NCBI GenBank assembly: GCA_043101605.1
Contig: JBICIG010000095.1
Span: 1 to 60,076, forward strand
From: JBICIG01 sp043101605
GTDB taxonomy: Bacteria; Planctomycetota; Phycisphaerae; Phycisphaerales; UBA1924
Direction: 5' to 3'
DNA length: 60,076 bases
Numbering within the stretch: the first letter of the stretch is position 1; each line of letters starts with the position of its first letter. This document shows, in pieces, positions 26,245-34,105 of the stretch. Below the pieces are notes generated by a model. It ran no database searches and had not been told where the DNA came from. It worked only from the letters and a program-made list of their open reading frames with translations. Both the position numbers and the translations under genes were made by a program.

Positions 26245-26701
26245 GCGTACCTCCGCTGGGCACCACGCGGCCTTCCTTGAGTCCCTTGTTGAACGACGCC
26301 TCCTTCTCCTTGCGGAGTCGTCCTGCGCCGATGAACAGCCCGGCCAGGCCGGTCAGCGCCGGCAGGGCCGGGCCCGCGATGGGCACGCCCGCGAGCGTGG
26401 GGCCGAAGTCGTCGATCGCCGAGAGGGTGATCTGCCCCAGGAGACCGCGGATCTTGCCGCCGCGTTCGATCGACGCCTTCCACTGGGCCCCGACCCGCTG
26501 GGTGTCCTCGAACCAGGCCCGGTACTCGGCCTCGGCCTCGTTGAGCGTCGTGGTGCGCGGCAGGCCGCGGGTCTGCTGGCTGCCGCTCGGCGTCTTGACC
26601 TTGACGACGTCGCCCAGGTCAAAGCCGGCGCACGCGCCGATCCCGAGCGAGAGCATCACCACGCCGAAGCCGAAGGCCAGATGCTTGGGATCAATCTTCA
26701 C
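26237..26701 (-). CDS. Small membrane/lipoprotein-like phage protein
   Basis: A 154-aa protein with a GTG start after AGGAGGCGCAC. The N-terminal hydrophobic helix FGFGVVMLSLGIGACAG has a lipobox-like IGAC, suggesting an exported lipoprotein or a single-pass membrane protein. The middle is charged; a second hydrophobic stretch follows (TLAGVPIAGPALPALTGLAG). The end is basic. It lies between the tail assembly chaperone frames and the gp10-like gene. A spanin or holin-related role is possible, but nothing beyond topology supports it. Confidence 0.55.
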   Translation of the reverse strand: MKIDPKHLAFGFGVVMLSLGIGACAGFDLGDVVKVKTPSGSQQTRGLPRTTTLNEAEAEYRAWFEDTQRVGAQWKASIERGGKIRGLLGQITLSAIDDFGPTLAGVPIAGPALPALTGLAGLFIGAGRLRKEKEASFNKGLKEGRVVPSGGTPA

Positions 26702-26921
26702 GTGCGCCTCCTTGCTGCTTCTGGTTCCTGATGAACACGTCCTTGAGCACCGACACGGGGGCCGGGATGACCTTCGCTCGCTTGTCAGCGGCCCGGGCGA
26801 ACGGGTCGAAGTCGCCGGGCCGGAACGGGCGGGTCTTCTTGGGATTGCGCTGGGTGTTGGCCACCAGCGCCATGACCGAACTCGTCCGGCTCCACTCGTC
26901 GCGCTGCCGGGCCTCGGCCAT
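26691..26921 (-). CDS. Tail assembly chaperone, downstream (-1) frame
   Basis: Counted from its first ATG, 76 aa: AEARQRDEWSRTSSVMALVA, then NTQRNPKKTRPFRPGDFDPF. This is the familiar second half of phage tail assembly chaperones (N-x-x-R-x-P-K-K-x-R-P-F-x-P-x-D-F). The same frame stays open upstream of that ATG, through WRLVWQCAGILGIDPSSLTL and RELVAM at about 26921-26986, which looks equally conserved and overlaps the 3' end of the preceding gene. A G/GT-like -1 frameshift is therefore more likely than independent initiation at 26921. Confidence 0.65.
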   Translation of the reverse strand: MAEARQRDEWSRTSSVMALVANTQRNPKKTRPFRPGDFDPFARAADKRAKVIPAPVSVLKDVFIRNQKQQGGARED

Positions 26922-26941
26922 CGCGACCAGCTCGCGCAGCG

Positions 26942-27460
26942 TCAGGGAGGATGGATCGATGCCGAGGATGCCGGCGCACTGCCAGACGAGCCGCCAACCG
27001 CCGCCTCGACCGTCGGAGGCACCGCTTCGAGCACCGCCCGCTCCAGCGCCCCGCCGTCGATCAGCTCGTCGATCCGGCGTTCCACCACGTCCCGGGCCTT
27101 GTCCATCACCTCGCGTGTGGCCTTGAGCACCCGCCCGAGGTTGGCCCGGTCCCTCGGGCTCGGGCAGAAATCCACCAGTTCCTCCAGGAGCGCCGCCGTG
27201 GCGTGCTCGATCGCGTCCCCGGCCATCGATGCGCCGAACGTCTCGTCAGTGACCTGACGCTCATCCGCCTGTGGCTTGCACGCGGCGTAGATCACGTCGC
27301 ACAAGAGGACGGGATCGCGCACGAGCTTCTCGATGAGCCCGTTTGACCCTTCGAGCACCTCCATGAGGTCGACGCCCGCGAGCCCACGCACGCGTTTGAT
27401 CGCCGCGACGGTGATCTCGACGGTCCACTCGCGGCCCTGGTTGTCAGTGAAGTGTCTCAT
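26942..27460 (-). CDS. Tail assembly chaperone, upstream frame (lambda gpG analogue)
   Basis: A 172-aa protein: MRHFTDNQGREWTVEITVAA, then IKRVRGLAGVDLMEVLEG, LVRDPVLLCDVIYAACKPQA, FGASMAGDAIEHATAALLEE and LVDFCPSP. This order (a short beta start, then D-P-x-x-L-x-x-x-x-Y and F-x-x-x-x-x-G-D-x-I-x-x-A) is that of the tail chaperone found between the tail tube and tape measure genes. SD GGGAG lies 10 bp upstream of the ATG at 27460. Its last ~15 codons overlap the -1 frame described at 26691. Confidence 0.75.
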   Translation of the reverse strand: MRHFTDNQGREWTVEITVAAIKRVRGLAGVDLMEVLEGSNGLIEKLVRDPVLLCDVIYAACKPQADERQVTDETFGASMAGDAIEHATAALLEELVDFCPSPRDRANLGRVLKATREVMDKARDVVERRIDELIDGGALERAVLEAVPPTVEAAVGGSSGSAPASSASIHPP

Positions 27461-27467
27461 GCTGCCA

Positions 27468-27473
27468 TATACT
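27468..27473 (+). promoter_or_regulatory. -10 box for the HEPN cargo gene
   Basis: TATACT, five of six bases of the consensus, lies 29 bp upstream of the ATG at 27502. No good -35 is found at 16-18 bp; TTGTCA at 27441-27446 is 21 bp away. AGGAGA follows as ribosome binding site. Confidence 0.45.
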
Positions 27474-27501
27474 CCCGTCGAGTTGAATAGAGGAGAATTC
27501 C

Positions 27502-28140
27502 ATGACCGATGTCGAAATCCGAGACAGCTTCACTGCTTTGGTCGATCGGTTGAATGGAGTACGTCAACGCACGGCGGCTCTTGCCGGAAATCACCAGCCC
27601 CTTAGCTTTCCAGATTGGCACGTGCTTGCAGAAGGTGTGTTGCTCTACGCTTGGACAGGGTGGGAAAGTTTCCTGCGTTCGTTGTTCATCGTTGATCTCG
27701 CCACAGATCCTGCCAGCGTTCTCCGGAAGGATGTCAAGGTCGGAGGATTCCGCTACGCCGGATCTGCTGAGCGAATCGCAAGCATGTTCGTCGACCACCC
27801 GGATGAATCGAGATTCGTTGAGTGGAGCTCGATCGACACGGTCCGGGACAGGGCATCCAGCATGTTTCCCAAGGGGCATCGGTACGGTGCCGTGACAGGA
27901 AACCGCTTGGCAGAAGTTCGTCGGACAAAGGTCGTGCGTAACGCCGTTGCGCACAAGAGCGACAAGGCATGGGCCGATTTCATTGATTTGGTAGCCAAGC
28001 AACCGTACTCCTTGGCATCGAACCAACGCAAAGGGCTGACCGTCGGTCGCTTCTTGGTTGCGCATCAGGTTTCCGGCCAAAGCGTACTTGAGCATTACTT
28101 GATCAATCTCAAAGATGCAGCGAGCGATCTCGTTCCATGA
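27502..28140 (+). CDS. HEPN-type protein (putative RNase), inverted cargo gene in the tail operon
   Basis: A 212-aa, largely alpha-helical protein. The C-terminal segment VRRTKVVRNAVAHKSDKAWA has the R-x4-H motif (Arg146, Asn147, His151) that forms the active site of HEPN ribonucleases, close to the RiboL-PSP-HEPN form RNxxAH. An upstream SFPDWHVLAEGVLLYAWTGW, followed by ESFLRSLFI, fits the first HEPN helices. HEPN proteins commonly act as abortive-infection or toxin RNases; the substrate here is unknown. It stands alone on the plus strand between tail chaperone and tail tube genes, with its own -10 and AGGAGA, and its base composition is less GC-rich than its neighbours. Confidence 0.68.
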   Translation: MTDVEIRDSFTALVDRLNGVRQRTAALAGNHQPLSFPDWHVLAEGVLLYAWTGWESFLRSLFIVDLATDPASVLRKDVKVGGFRYAGSAERIASMFVDHPDESRFVEWSSIDTVRDRASSMFPKGHRYGAVTGNRLAEVRRTKVVRNAVAHKSDKAWADFIDLVAKQPYSLASNQRKGLTVGRFLVAHQVSGQSVLEHYLINLKDAASDLVP

Positions 28141-28155
28141 TTTGCTCTTGAGGGC

Positions 28156-28584
28156 CTATCCGCCGATCCAGCTCGGGGCCGTGTCCGAGTAGGTCACCTT
28201 GGCCGTCACCGAGACGGTGATGGCTTCCTCGAGCGCCTCGTTGCGGCTGAAGTTCGTGATCGAGAAGTCCGCCTGCAGCCCCTGGCCGTCGGCCTCGTCG
28301 AGGATCTGCAGCCCGATCAGGTCGTTGTTGAAGAACGCGTTCTTGATGGCGGTGAACCCCGCGTCGGCGGTGTCCCAGACCATCTCCCACTCGACGCTCG
28401 CCTCCTTGAGCGTGGCGACCGTCGCACGCCAGCCCGCGTTGGCGCGGGTGGTCACGTCAGCCTCGCCTGCTTCGAGGCTGAGGGTCACGTCCCTGACGTT
28501 GTCCATCGCCGTCCACGAGCCGGCCCCGCCCTGGCCGCCGACCAGGTAGAGCAGCTTGGCCTCCATGCCGAGCTTGATTGCCAT
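28156..28584 (-). CDS. Major tail (tube) protein
   Basis: A 142-aa protein: MAIKLGMEAKLLYLVGGQGG, then WTAMDNVRDVTLSLEAGEAD and VTTRANAGWRATVATLKEAS, followed by VEWEMVWDTADAGFTAIKNA. This pattern (N-terminal G-x-x-A-x-L-Y, D-V-T-L, D-x-T-x-R, G-W) is characteristic of the TP901-1/lambda-type tail tube fold. It lies before the tail chaperone, from which it is now separated by the HEPN cargo gene. Confidence 0.78.
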   Translation of the reverse strand: MAIKLGMEAKLLYLVGGQGGAGSWTAMDNVRDVTLSLEAGEADVTTRANAGWRATVATLKEASVEWEMVWDTADAGFTAIKNAFFNNDLIGLQILDEADGQGLQADFSITNFSRNEALEEAITVSVTAKVTYSDTAPSWIGG

Positions 28585-28587
28585 CGG

Positions 28588-29019
28588 TTACCTCCTCACC
28601 CGGTAGGTGACGCTCAGAACACTGGTGAATACGCGGTGCTGCTCGAGGCTCTCGCTGGAAACGACCGGCTCGTGCGCAAGGCCAGCCCATGCCGCTTCGG
28701 GGAAGCCTGCCAGCCGCGTGTGCCGCAGGCGGTCGCCGATGGCCTCGGTGAGTTCGAGCAGCTCGTCGATCGCGGCCTGATCGTCTTCCGCCGGCAGCTT
28801 CTTCTGCACGCCCACGTCGAGCACATGCTCGAAGGTGCTGCTCTCGCGGCTTGCGGCCGAGACGGTGGTCGTCCTCGGCACGACCGACACCCGCAACTCG
28901 CCGAGTTCCTCAAGCGTGAACGCGGGCTGGTAGGTGCGGACGGCCGAGACCGGCTGGGCGTAGGTGCCCGCGTTGATGTGCTCGGCCACCGCGTCGGCGA
29001 GGGTAGTGATCGTGCTCAT
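28588..29019 (-). CDS. Tail terminator or head-tail joining protein candidate
   Basis: A 143-aa protein starting at 29019 (MSTITTLADAVAEHINAGTY). It contains TLEELGELRVSVVPRTTTVS, FEHVLDVGVQKKLPAEDDQA and LLELTEAIGDRLRHTRLAG, resembling tail terminator proteins that cap the tail tube. The stop is 4 bp before the tail tube gene. The start overlaps the preceding gene stop (ATGG over TGA). The longer in-frame extension seen upstream is antisense-like and rejected. Confidence 0.62.
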   Translation of the reverse strand: MSTITTLADAVAEHINAGTYAQPVSAVRTYQPAFTLEELGELRVSVVPRTTTVSAASRESSTFEHVLDVGVQKKLPAEDDQAAIDELLELTEAIGDRLRHTRLAGFPEAAWAGLAHEPVVSSESLEQHRVFTSVLSVTYRVRR

Positions 29020-29288
29020 GGTCCCTTCGCGCCTCCGATGAAGCGACCTTCGAGGTAGGACACCCGGCGCTCGATCGCCTGGTACTCGGCCCGCAGCGAC
29101 CGCGCCTCGACGATGAGTTCGTCCAGCCGCCGCTCCACGTGGTCGAGCTTGGTGGTCACCACACCCCACTGGACGGTGACGGCGAGCGCTGCCATGCCCA
29201 CGGTCAGCGCGAGGGCCGCCCATCGGTGCCAGGCGTTGGGCTGCTGGATGTGGCGGGCGGGGTGCCCGTTGGTGGGAACACTGGTCAC
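29016..29288 (-). CDS. Small membrane protein with coiled coil
   Basis: A 90-aa protein read from the GTG at 29288, which overlaps the preceding stop (GTGA). One membrane helix, WAALALTVGMAALAVTVQW, is followed by a coiled coil, KLDHVERRLDELIVEARSLR and AEYQAIERRVSYLEGRF. The topology (short N-terminus, one helix, long coil) resembles phage hemolysin-XhlA-like or spanin-like proteins and is the nearest thing to a lysis gene here. Function not established. Confidence 0.6.
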   Translation of the reverse strand: MTSVPTNGHPARHIQQPNAWHRWAALALTVGMAALAVTVQWGVVTTKLDHVERRLDELIVEARSLRAEYQAIERRVSYLEGRFIGGAKGP

Positions 29289-29671
29289 GGCAGGTCCTCG
29301 GTGGCGATGTGCTTGGTGTGGATGCGGAGCGCCTTGCGGTACGGGTCGCTGTACCGCCACGGCGGCTGACCTCCGGGCGCGTTGACCTCGTAGACGAACA
29401 CGGATGAACCGACGGTCTCGCGGACGCGGTCGCCGGCCTTGGGGAGCGTGGGTCCTTCGCCCAGATCAAGATCAGCCGTGCGGACCAGGAAGTCACGCGA
29501 CTCGATCCGGTGGATGAGCCCGGCCTCGTCGGCCTGCTCGAACTCCGTGCGGCCGATGGTGGCATTCACCTCGACCTGTGCATCGCCCCGCTGGTACACC
29601 ACCGGTCGCGCCATGTGCGCGTGCCGCCGGGTATCGAGGAACGATGCGCCTTGTTCGAGCAGGTCCGCCAC
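29285..29671 (-). CDS. Head-tail connector protein candidate
   Basis: A 128-aa protein: MADLLEQGASFLDTRRHAHM, then ARPVVYQRGDAQVEVNATIG and RTEFEQADEAGLIHRIESRD. Later, FLVRTADLDLGEGPTLPKAG and DRVRET form a beta-rich core typical of head closure or head-tail joining proteins. It lies between the DUF2190 decoration protein and the tail terminator candidate, which is the position expected for a stopper. Confidence 0.6.
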   Translation of the reverse strand: MADLLEQGASFLDTRRHAHMARPVVYQRGDAQVEVNATIGRTEFEQADEAGLIHRIESRDFLVRTADLDLGEGPTLPKAGDRVRETVGSSVFVYEVNAPGGQPPWRYSDPYRKALRIHTKHIATEDLP

Positions 29672-29698
29672 GGTTCAGCCTCCGATCGATGCGTCCGG

Positions 29699-30031
29699 TT
29701 ACTGCGACAGCCGGATGCGGACGGTCGCGTCGGCATCTGCTGCGGCCCGCACGACCTTGCCGACGAGCTTGTTGCCCGTCGCCGTCTTGGTCGCCACGTC
29801 GTTGGTGTTGTCCCAGTACGCGAGCTGACCAGCGGTGAAGCCCGTGCCTGCGGTGGTCGCCTTGGGGAAGTCGAAGACCCCCTCGACCGCCAGGGCCCCG
29901 AGCTGGCCCGCATTGAGATCCACCCGGGTGACCCCGACCAGATCGCCCTGCACGACGACCGTGCCCGCGGGCGTATCCGCCCCCGGCGTGTAGTCGATCG
30001 CCGCGCCCTGCTGTACGAATGTGGTTGCCAT
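29699..30031 (-). CDS. DUF2190 family capsid decoration protein
   Basis: A 110-aa protein. GGAGG lies 7 bp before the ATG at 30031 (MATTFVQQGAAIDYTPGADT), preferred over an ATG at 30106 that would add a low-complexity Gly/Asp lead. PAGTVVVQGDLVGVTRVDLN and AGQLGALAVEGVFDFPKA are the typical DUF2190 beta-strands; the family decorates capsids of lambda-like and Mu-like phages. It directly follows the capsid gene. Confidence 0.78.
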   Translation of the reverse strand: MATTFVQQGAAIDYTPGADTPAGTVVVQGDLVGVTRVDLNAGQLGALAVEGVFDFPKATTAGTGFTAGQLAYWDNTNDVATKTATGNKLVGKVVRAAADADATVRIRLSQ

Positions 30032-30102
30032 TGCTGTGCCTCCGTTGCCGTTGCCTGTGTCACCGGGGTCGACAGGGTCGAACCCGCCGCCGCCGAACTG
30101 AG

Positions 30103-32118
30103 TCATGCCTCACCCTTGCTCTTCACACCGCCACGCGGGTCCTGCAGCGCCACGCCGAAGTCGTGGTAGCCGCGCATCTGGATCCCCAGCCGGTTGAAGC
30201 TCTGCTCGGCGGTCTCGATGGTCGGGGCTTCTTGGCCGTTGAGGAACGCCACCTCGATGACCGGCAGGTCCGCCGGTGAGGCGAGCATGTACCAAGCCTT
30301 GCTCGATTGGCCCGGGTAGGCCGCGTTGCCCAGGTAGCGGCTGACCTCGACGCGGAACTTGCCCTGGTGCGGGTTGGTCGCCGGGTACTTGGCGCTCGAG
30401 GTGTTGTCGCGCAGTTCCATGCTCTTGAAGAGCTGGCTGCCCAGCGCCGACAGCGCTGTGGGCACCAGCAGCACCTGCGGCATCACCCCCAGCGGCTTGC
30501 CGTCAGAATCCACCTGGTCCATGAAGGCGACCTCGGCCTTGGTCAGCCCGTCGATCGACAAGGCGGTGTCCGCGCCGGCGAGGTAGTTCTTGTTGCCCGC
30601 CGTGTAGAAGCCCGAGTTCGCCAGGAAGGTCTTCCAGAAGATGTCGTTGATGGTCTTGCCCGAGCCCGCGCCCAGCTTGCGGGGCACGCTGGTGATCGCG
30701 CCCAGATCGTCGTTGATGATGTCGGTGCGATCGATCGAGAGCATGAGGCCGTACGTCTCGGCCCGGTTGGTGTAGGTCTCCTCGCCCAGCGTGCCGTGCT
30801 TGATCTCGCCGCCGGGCGCGATGCGCTCGTACTGGTCGTTGCCCGTCAGGCGGTAGCTGGTGACGGCCTTGAAGTCGGTCACACTGCGCACGGCGGTGAT
30901 GTTTCGCCAGGTGCGCTCGACGCTGAAGAAGCCTTCGAGCAGGAACTTGTTGGCGACGTTTGAGAGGATCCCGCCGATGCTGATCGTGCTGTTGGATGCC
31001 TCGATCCCGCGTCCGAAGGCCGCGTCCATGACGCCGTGCCAGTCGCGGAACGTCCGGCCGGTGTAGCCGTTGGCCCAGGCGGCGTGGAGCAGCAGTTCCT
31101 GGAGCCCGATCGACTGCCCGAAGGCCCGCGTCGCGGCCTCCAGATCCTGCTCGGCGCAGTGACGCTCCGGGGCCGTCAGCCGGCCCGAGAGCACGCACGC
31201 GGCTTCGAGCACCCGCTGATTGACCGCCGGCGCGGCCGGGGCGTGGATCGCAGGGGCCTTGGGACGGCTGGCCCGTAGGACTTCGAGTTCGGTCTTGGTC
31301 GCATCCCAGCCTTCGCGGATCGAGCGGGCCTCGATCTCGGGGTGCTGGCCGGCGCACAGGCGGCGCACGGCGGCGATCCGCTCGCTCTCGGCGGCGACCT
31401 GCTGCCGCATGGCCTGCACCGGGTCGGCGATTGCCGGATGGTTCGCTTCGGGCGCGGTTGTGCTCGCGGCATGGACGGGATCCGATGCATCGTCCGCCGC
31501 GGCAGCGCCCGCGGCGATGGTCGCCGAGGTCGAGCCGTCGGCCCCTAGGTCGACGAAGCTGATCTCGCCGAGCGTGGACTTGCGCACGATGTTCAAGGGG
31601 CCGGCGACCTCACGTCCGTTGACCGTCGCGGTCTGGTTCTCGCGGAGGACCTCGAACGCCTCGACGCTCGCGCCCACAGACGCCTGCCATGGGAAGCCGT
31701 TGCGTGCTGAGACCACGACCTCGCGGGCCGCGGCGGTGTCGCGGGAGATCATGCCGGTGGCGATCAGCTGCCCGGCCTCAACGGCGACCGCATCGGTGTG
31801 CCCGACCCCAGCCGCCGCGTCGTGCCCGAACCGGATCGGCCGCGACGGCGAGGGGATCGCCAGCCCGGCCAGGTCGATCACGACCGGGTGCCGCCAGCCC
31901 GCGACGCGCATCGGCCCGCCGCTGTAGGCCATCATCCGGAACCGCGGCAGGGGAGCGGCAGCGCCGCCGTCGCCGCTGACCGTATCAGCGCCCTCGATCT
32001 CGAACTCCGCCTGCGCGGTGAGCGCCAGCGTCTTGGGGTGCGAGCCGGGGTTCGAGTGGGCAAGGGCAGTGGGCTGCGTGGGAGCAGCGGACGCCTGGAT
32101 CATGCGGTGGTGTGACAT
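30103..32118 (-). CDS. Fused prohead protease and major capsid protein
   Basis: One 671-aa reading frame combines two usual phage genes. Residues about 50-215 are protease-like (PIRFGHDAAAGVGHTDAVAV, FPWQASVGASVEAFEVL, KSTLGEISFVDLGADGSTSA). An Ala/Pro-rich linker with a coiled-coil stretch to about 310 resembles a scaffold or delta domain. From about 340 to the end lies an HK97-fold-type shell protein (ILSNVANKFLLEGFFSVERT, WRNITAVRSVTDFKAVTSYR, MLSIDRTDIINDDLGAITSV, KTINDIFWKTFLANSGFYTA). Autocleavage releasing the capsid domain is expected. It starts 2 bp after the portal stop. Confidence 0.85.
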   Translation of the reverse strand: MSHHRMIQASAAPTQPTALAHSNPGSHPKTLALTAQAEFEIEGADTVSGDGGAAAPLPRFRMMAYSGGPMRVAGWRHPVVIDLAGLAIPSPSRPIRFGHDAAAGVGHTDAVAVEAGQLIATGMISRDTAAAREVVVSARNGFPWQASVGASVEAFEVLRENQTATVNGREVAGPLNIVRKSTLGEISFVDLGADGSTSATIAAGAAAADDASDPVHAASTTAPEANHPAIADPVQAMRQQVAAESERIAAVRRLCAGQHPEIEARSIREGWDATKTELEVLRASRPKAPAIHAPAAPAVNQRVLEAACVLSGRLTAPERHCAEQDLEAATRAFGQSIGLQELLLHAAWANGYTGRTFRDWHGVMDAAFGRGIEASNSTISIGGILSNVANKFLLEGFFSVERTWRNITAVRSVTDFKAVTSYRLTGNDQYERIAPGGEIKHGTLGEETYTNRAETYGLMLSIDRTDIINDDLGAITSVPRKLGAGSGKTINDIFWKTFLANSGFYTAGNKNYLAGADTALSIDGLTKAEVAFMDQVDSDGKPLGVMPQVLLVPTALSALGSQLFKSMELRDNTSSAKYPATNPHQGKFRVEVSRYLGNAAYPGQSSKAWYMLASPADLPVIEVAFLNGQEAPTIETAEQSFNRLGIQMRGYHDFGVALQDPRGGVKSKGEA

Positions 32119-32120
32119 CG

Positions 32121-33644
32121 CTACGCGGCCTCCTTGGTGGCTTCGTCGGTGACGGTCTCGTCGGTGTCGGGGTTGGTGTCTTCGGGATCGGGCTCGCCCG
32201 CTGTGTCGCTTGGTCCGCCAGCCTTGGTGGCGACCGGCAGCCCGAGCTCGCGCATGAGGGCCAGTTCCTTGGCCCGCTGACGGAGCTCGTCCTCCCAGTC
32301 GCGTCCCTGCCGTGCGAACTCGTGCGCGAGCGTTGTGGTGTGGTTGGTCAGGCGGGTTGCCTGTGCGTTGGCTTCCTTGGCCGGGTCGACGTGCTCGACG
32401 CCGTCCCAGAACCAGACGTGCGGTGTGGCTGCGCCGCGCACACGCATGGCCTGCGGCAGCAGCCCCTCGACCAGCGCGGCCTCATCGAGCCAGGCGCGGA
32501 GCAAGCGGTCCAGCACCGTCTGCTGGAGGCGGTGCTGCTCGACGCGGATGCTCTTGAAGTAGGTCTGGTGGTCCAGGCGGCCCGAGGCGTAGTTGTAGCC
32601 CGAGCTGTTCCCGGCCGCGACGTTGAAGGGCATGTTCAGGCAGCGGGCGATCTCGTTGAGGATCTCGCGCTTGAACTCGCCGTAGGTCGTTGATGGGTGC
32701 TCGGCGTGGACCTGCCCGAGCTTCCAGCCGCCGGGCAGCACGGTGGCCATCCGCTTCTCGAGCTCGACCTCGTCCATCGGTTCGAGCGGGTCGGCCTCGC
32801 CGTTGGCGGGCGCATCGGTGTAGAGCACCGCCGCGAAGTCCGCGGCCGTCTCGGCGGCGGCGATCACCGCCAGCGTGTAGCGGCGGAGCTGCGCGAAGAG
32901 CGGCAGGGCGGGTGTGATGTCCGGGATACCGCGGCATTGCCCCGGCCGGTCGGGCCGGAAGTAGTGCAGAACGGAGGCGGCCGGGTAGGTGTCGTGGTCT
33001 CGAACGGCATGCCACGCCCCGTCACCGGGGTGGTGCCGCAGCACGTGGTACGCCACCGGCAGCCCGCTGGCGTCGAAGACGATACCGTCGACATCGGTCA
33101 CCCCCTGACCGGTGGGCGTACGCCCGAACCACGGCGTGCAGATCTGATCGGGCTCGAGCAGACGCAGGTCGAGCTTGACGGGTGTGTCGAGCCCGGGGCT
33201 GGAGATCAGAAGGCCGAACGCCTCGCCGCTCTCGGCCCGGGCCATCCGCATGCTGCGGAGCTTGCCGGGCAGGTCGATCGCCGCCGACCAAGCCTCAAAG
33301 GCTTCCTCGACGCGGGCGTTGACCGAGGCATCGGGCGTGAGCATCTGCAGCCGCGGCCCGGTGCCGATGGTGTCGTTGGCCAGCGTGAGGACGATGCCTT
33401 TGGCGTAGGAGTTGTTCGCTACCTCGTAGCGGGCGCGGTTGCGCAGGATGCGGCGCACCTCGGGGCTGACGGCCGCGTTGGGCGAGAGCCCGTCGGCCGC
33501 GGCCCAGTGGCGTCGGTTGTCGGCGGTGGTCTGGGCCGAGTCGAACCGCGCCCGGACCATCCGTGCCCGCTGAGGCATGATCGCCGAGGCGGCCCGGACC
33601 GGATCGGTCTGGCGCGAGAGCGGGGCAAGCAAACGCTTCAGCAT
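32121..33644 (-). CDS. Lambda-family portal protein
   Basis: Dodecameric DNA gate of the capsid, 507 aa. The start at 33644 (MLKRLLAPLSRQTDPVRAAS) follows GGAGGGCGG; upstream in-frame sequence is the shadow of the preceding small gene. Conserved segments: VRRILRNRARYEVANNSYAK, GIVLTLANDTIGTGPRLQML, EEAFEAWSAAIDLPG, VLHYFRPDRPGQCRGIPDIT, and LNMPFNVAAGNSSGYNYASG, with RLDHQTYFKSIRVEQ after it. The C-terminus is acidic. Confidence 0.92.
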   Translation of the reverse strand: MLKRLLAPLSRQTDPVRAASAIMPQRARMVRARFDSAQTTADNRRHWAAADGLSPNAAVSPEVRRILRNRARYEVANNSYAKGIVLTLANDTIGTGPRLQMLTPDASVNARVEEAFEAWSAAIDLPGKLRSMRMARAESGEAFGLLISSPGLDTPVKLDLRLLEPDQICTPWFGRTPTGQGVTDVDGIVFDASGLPVAYHVLRHHPGDGAWHAVRDHDTYPAASVLHYFRPDRPGQCRGIPDITPALPLFAQLRRYTLAVIAAAETAADFAAVLYTDAPANGEADPLEPMDEVELEKRMATVLPGGWKLGQVHAEHPSTTYGEFKREILNEIARCLNMPFNVAAGNSSGYNYASGRLDHQTYFKSIRVEQHRLQQTVLDRLLRAWLDEAALVEGLLPQAMRVRGAATPHVWFWDGVEHVDPAKEANAQATRLTNHTTTLAHEFARQGRDWEDELRQRAKELALMRELGLPVATKAGGPSDTAGEPDPEDTNPDTDETVTDEATKEAA

Positions 33645-33871
33645 CCGCCCTCCCGTCCGCCGGTGCCGCCTGCTCCCCCAGCCACGATCTTGAACAGCCG
33701 GATCCCCAGCCCGCGCTTGCGGGTGGCCCGCTTGGACTCGAGGTAGCGGTCCGCCTCGATCTGGTCGCGGATGGCGTGCTGCTCGACCGACTGCCCGTCC
33801 ACCGAAGCCTTGGCGGGCCCGGAGGCGTTGTCGGCGATCGCCTGTTCGAGATTGGGGTTGGGATTTGGCAC
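33638..33871 (-). CDS. Small gpW-like protein preceding the portal gene
   Basis: A 77-aa protein: LEQAIADNASGPAKASVDGQ, then SVEQHAIRDQIEADRYLESK. The pattern D-G-x-S-V-x-x-x-x-x-x-x-x-I-x-A-D-R-Y-L matches small proteins between terminase and portal genes in lambda-like phages (gpW-like head completion). It overlaps the portal start by 7 bp. With the HipBA/HEPN insertion upstream it is now the first structural gene of its transcription unit. Confidence 0.68.
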   Translation of the reverse strand: MPNPNPNLEQAIADNASGPAKASVDGQSVEQHAIRDQIEADRYLESKRATRKRGLGIRLFKIVAGGAGGTGGREGGC

Positions 33872-33884
33872 GGCAACCTCGCGT

Positions 33885-33925
33885 GCCCCCGCACCTCGCG
33901 GGGGCCTCTCGGGTCACCTATGCCG
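33885..33925 (-). promoter_or_regulatory. Leader of the portal operon: shared 15-bp motif and hairpin
   Basis: Read on the minus strand, CGGCATAGGTGACCC (33925-33911) is followed by a perfect 8-bp stem, GCCCCCGC/GCGGGGGC with a 5-nt loop (33905-33885), and then the gpW-like gene. The same 15-bp motif, also followed by hairpins, occurs at 50497-50483. It may be a phage promoter or a transcript element; no consensus -35 was seen. Confidence 0.45.
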
Positions 33926-34070
33926 TTCAAGAACCGACTGCACGCGTTGGCAAGGCCAAGCGTGCCGGGACCGGCAGCAGTAGGTCAGAAAAGCGCGTTC
34001 TCGGGCCTCAGGGTCGATTCTCGGCCGCTTTTGTGGTGCCAATTCTGTCGCTTTCTGGCCGAATCGACGA

Positions 34071-34090
34071 TATAGTTGCCAGTATTGGCA
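34071..34090 (+). promoter_or_regulatory. hipBA promoter and operator
   Basis: A TATAGT -10 box (34071-34076) is directly followed by the inverted repeat TGCCA-GTAT-TGGCA (34077-34090), which would cover the transcription start. A further half site, TGCCA, lies at 34037-34041. This layout fits autorepression by the HipB-like antitoxin. The -35 is weak. Confidence 0.6.
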
Positions 34091-34105
34091 CTTTACGGAC
34101 GCCCT

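Noticed and set aside
28588..29565. 325-codon version of the tail terminator gene
   Set aside because: The extra N-terminal part overlaps two real genes in another frame, is Arg/Pro/Ser-rich, and lacks a ribosome binding site; the start at 29019 fits the overlap pattern.
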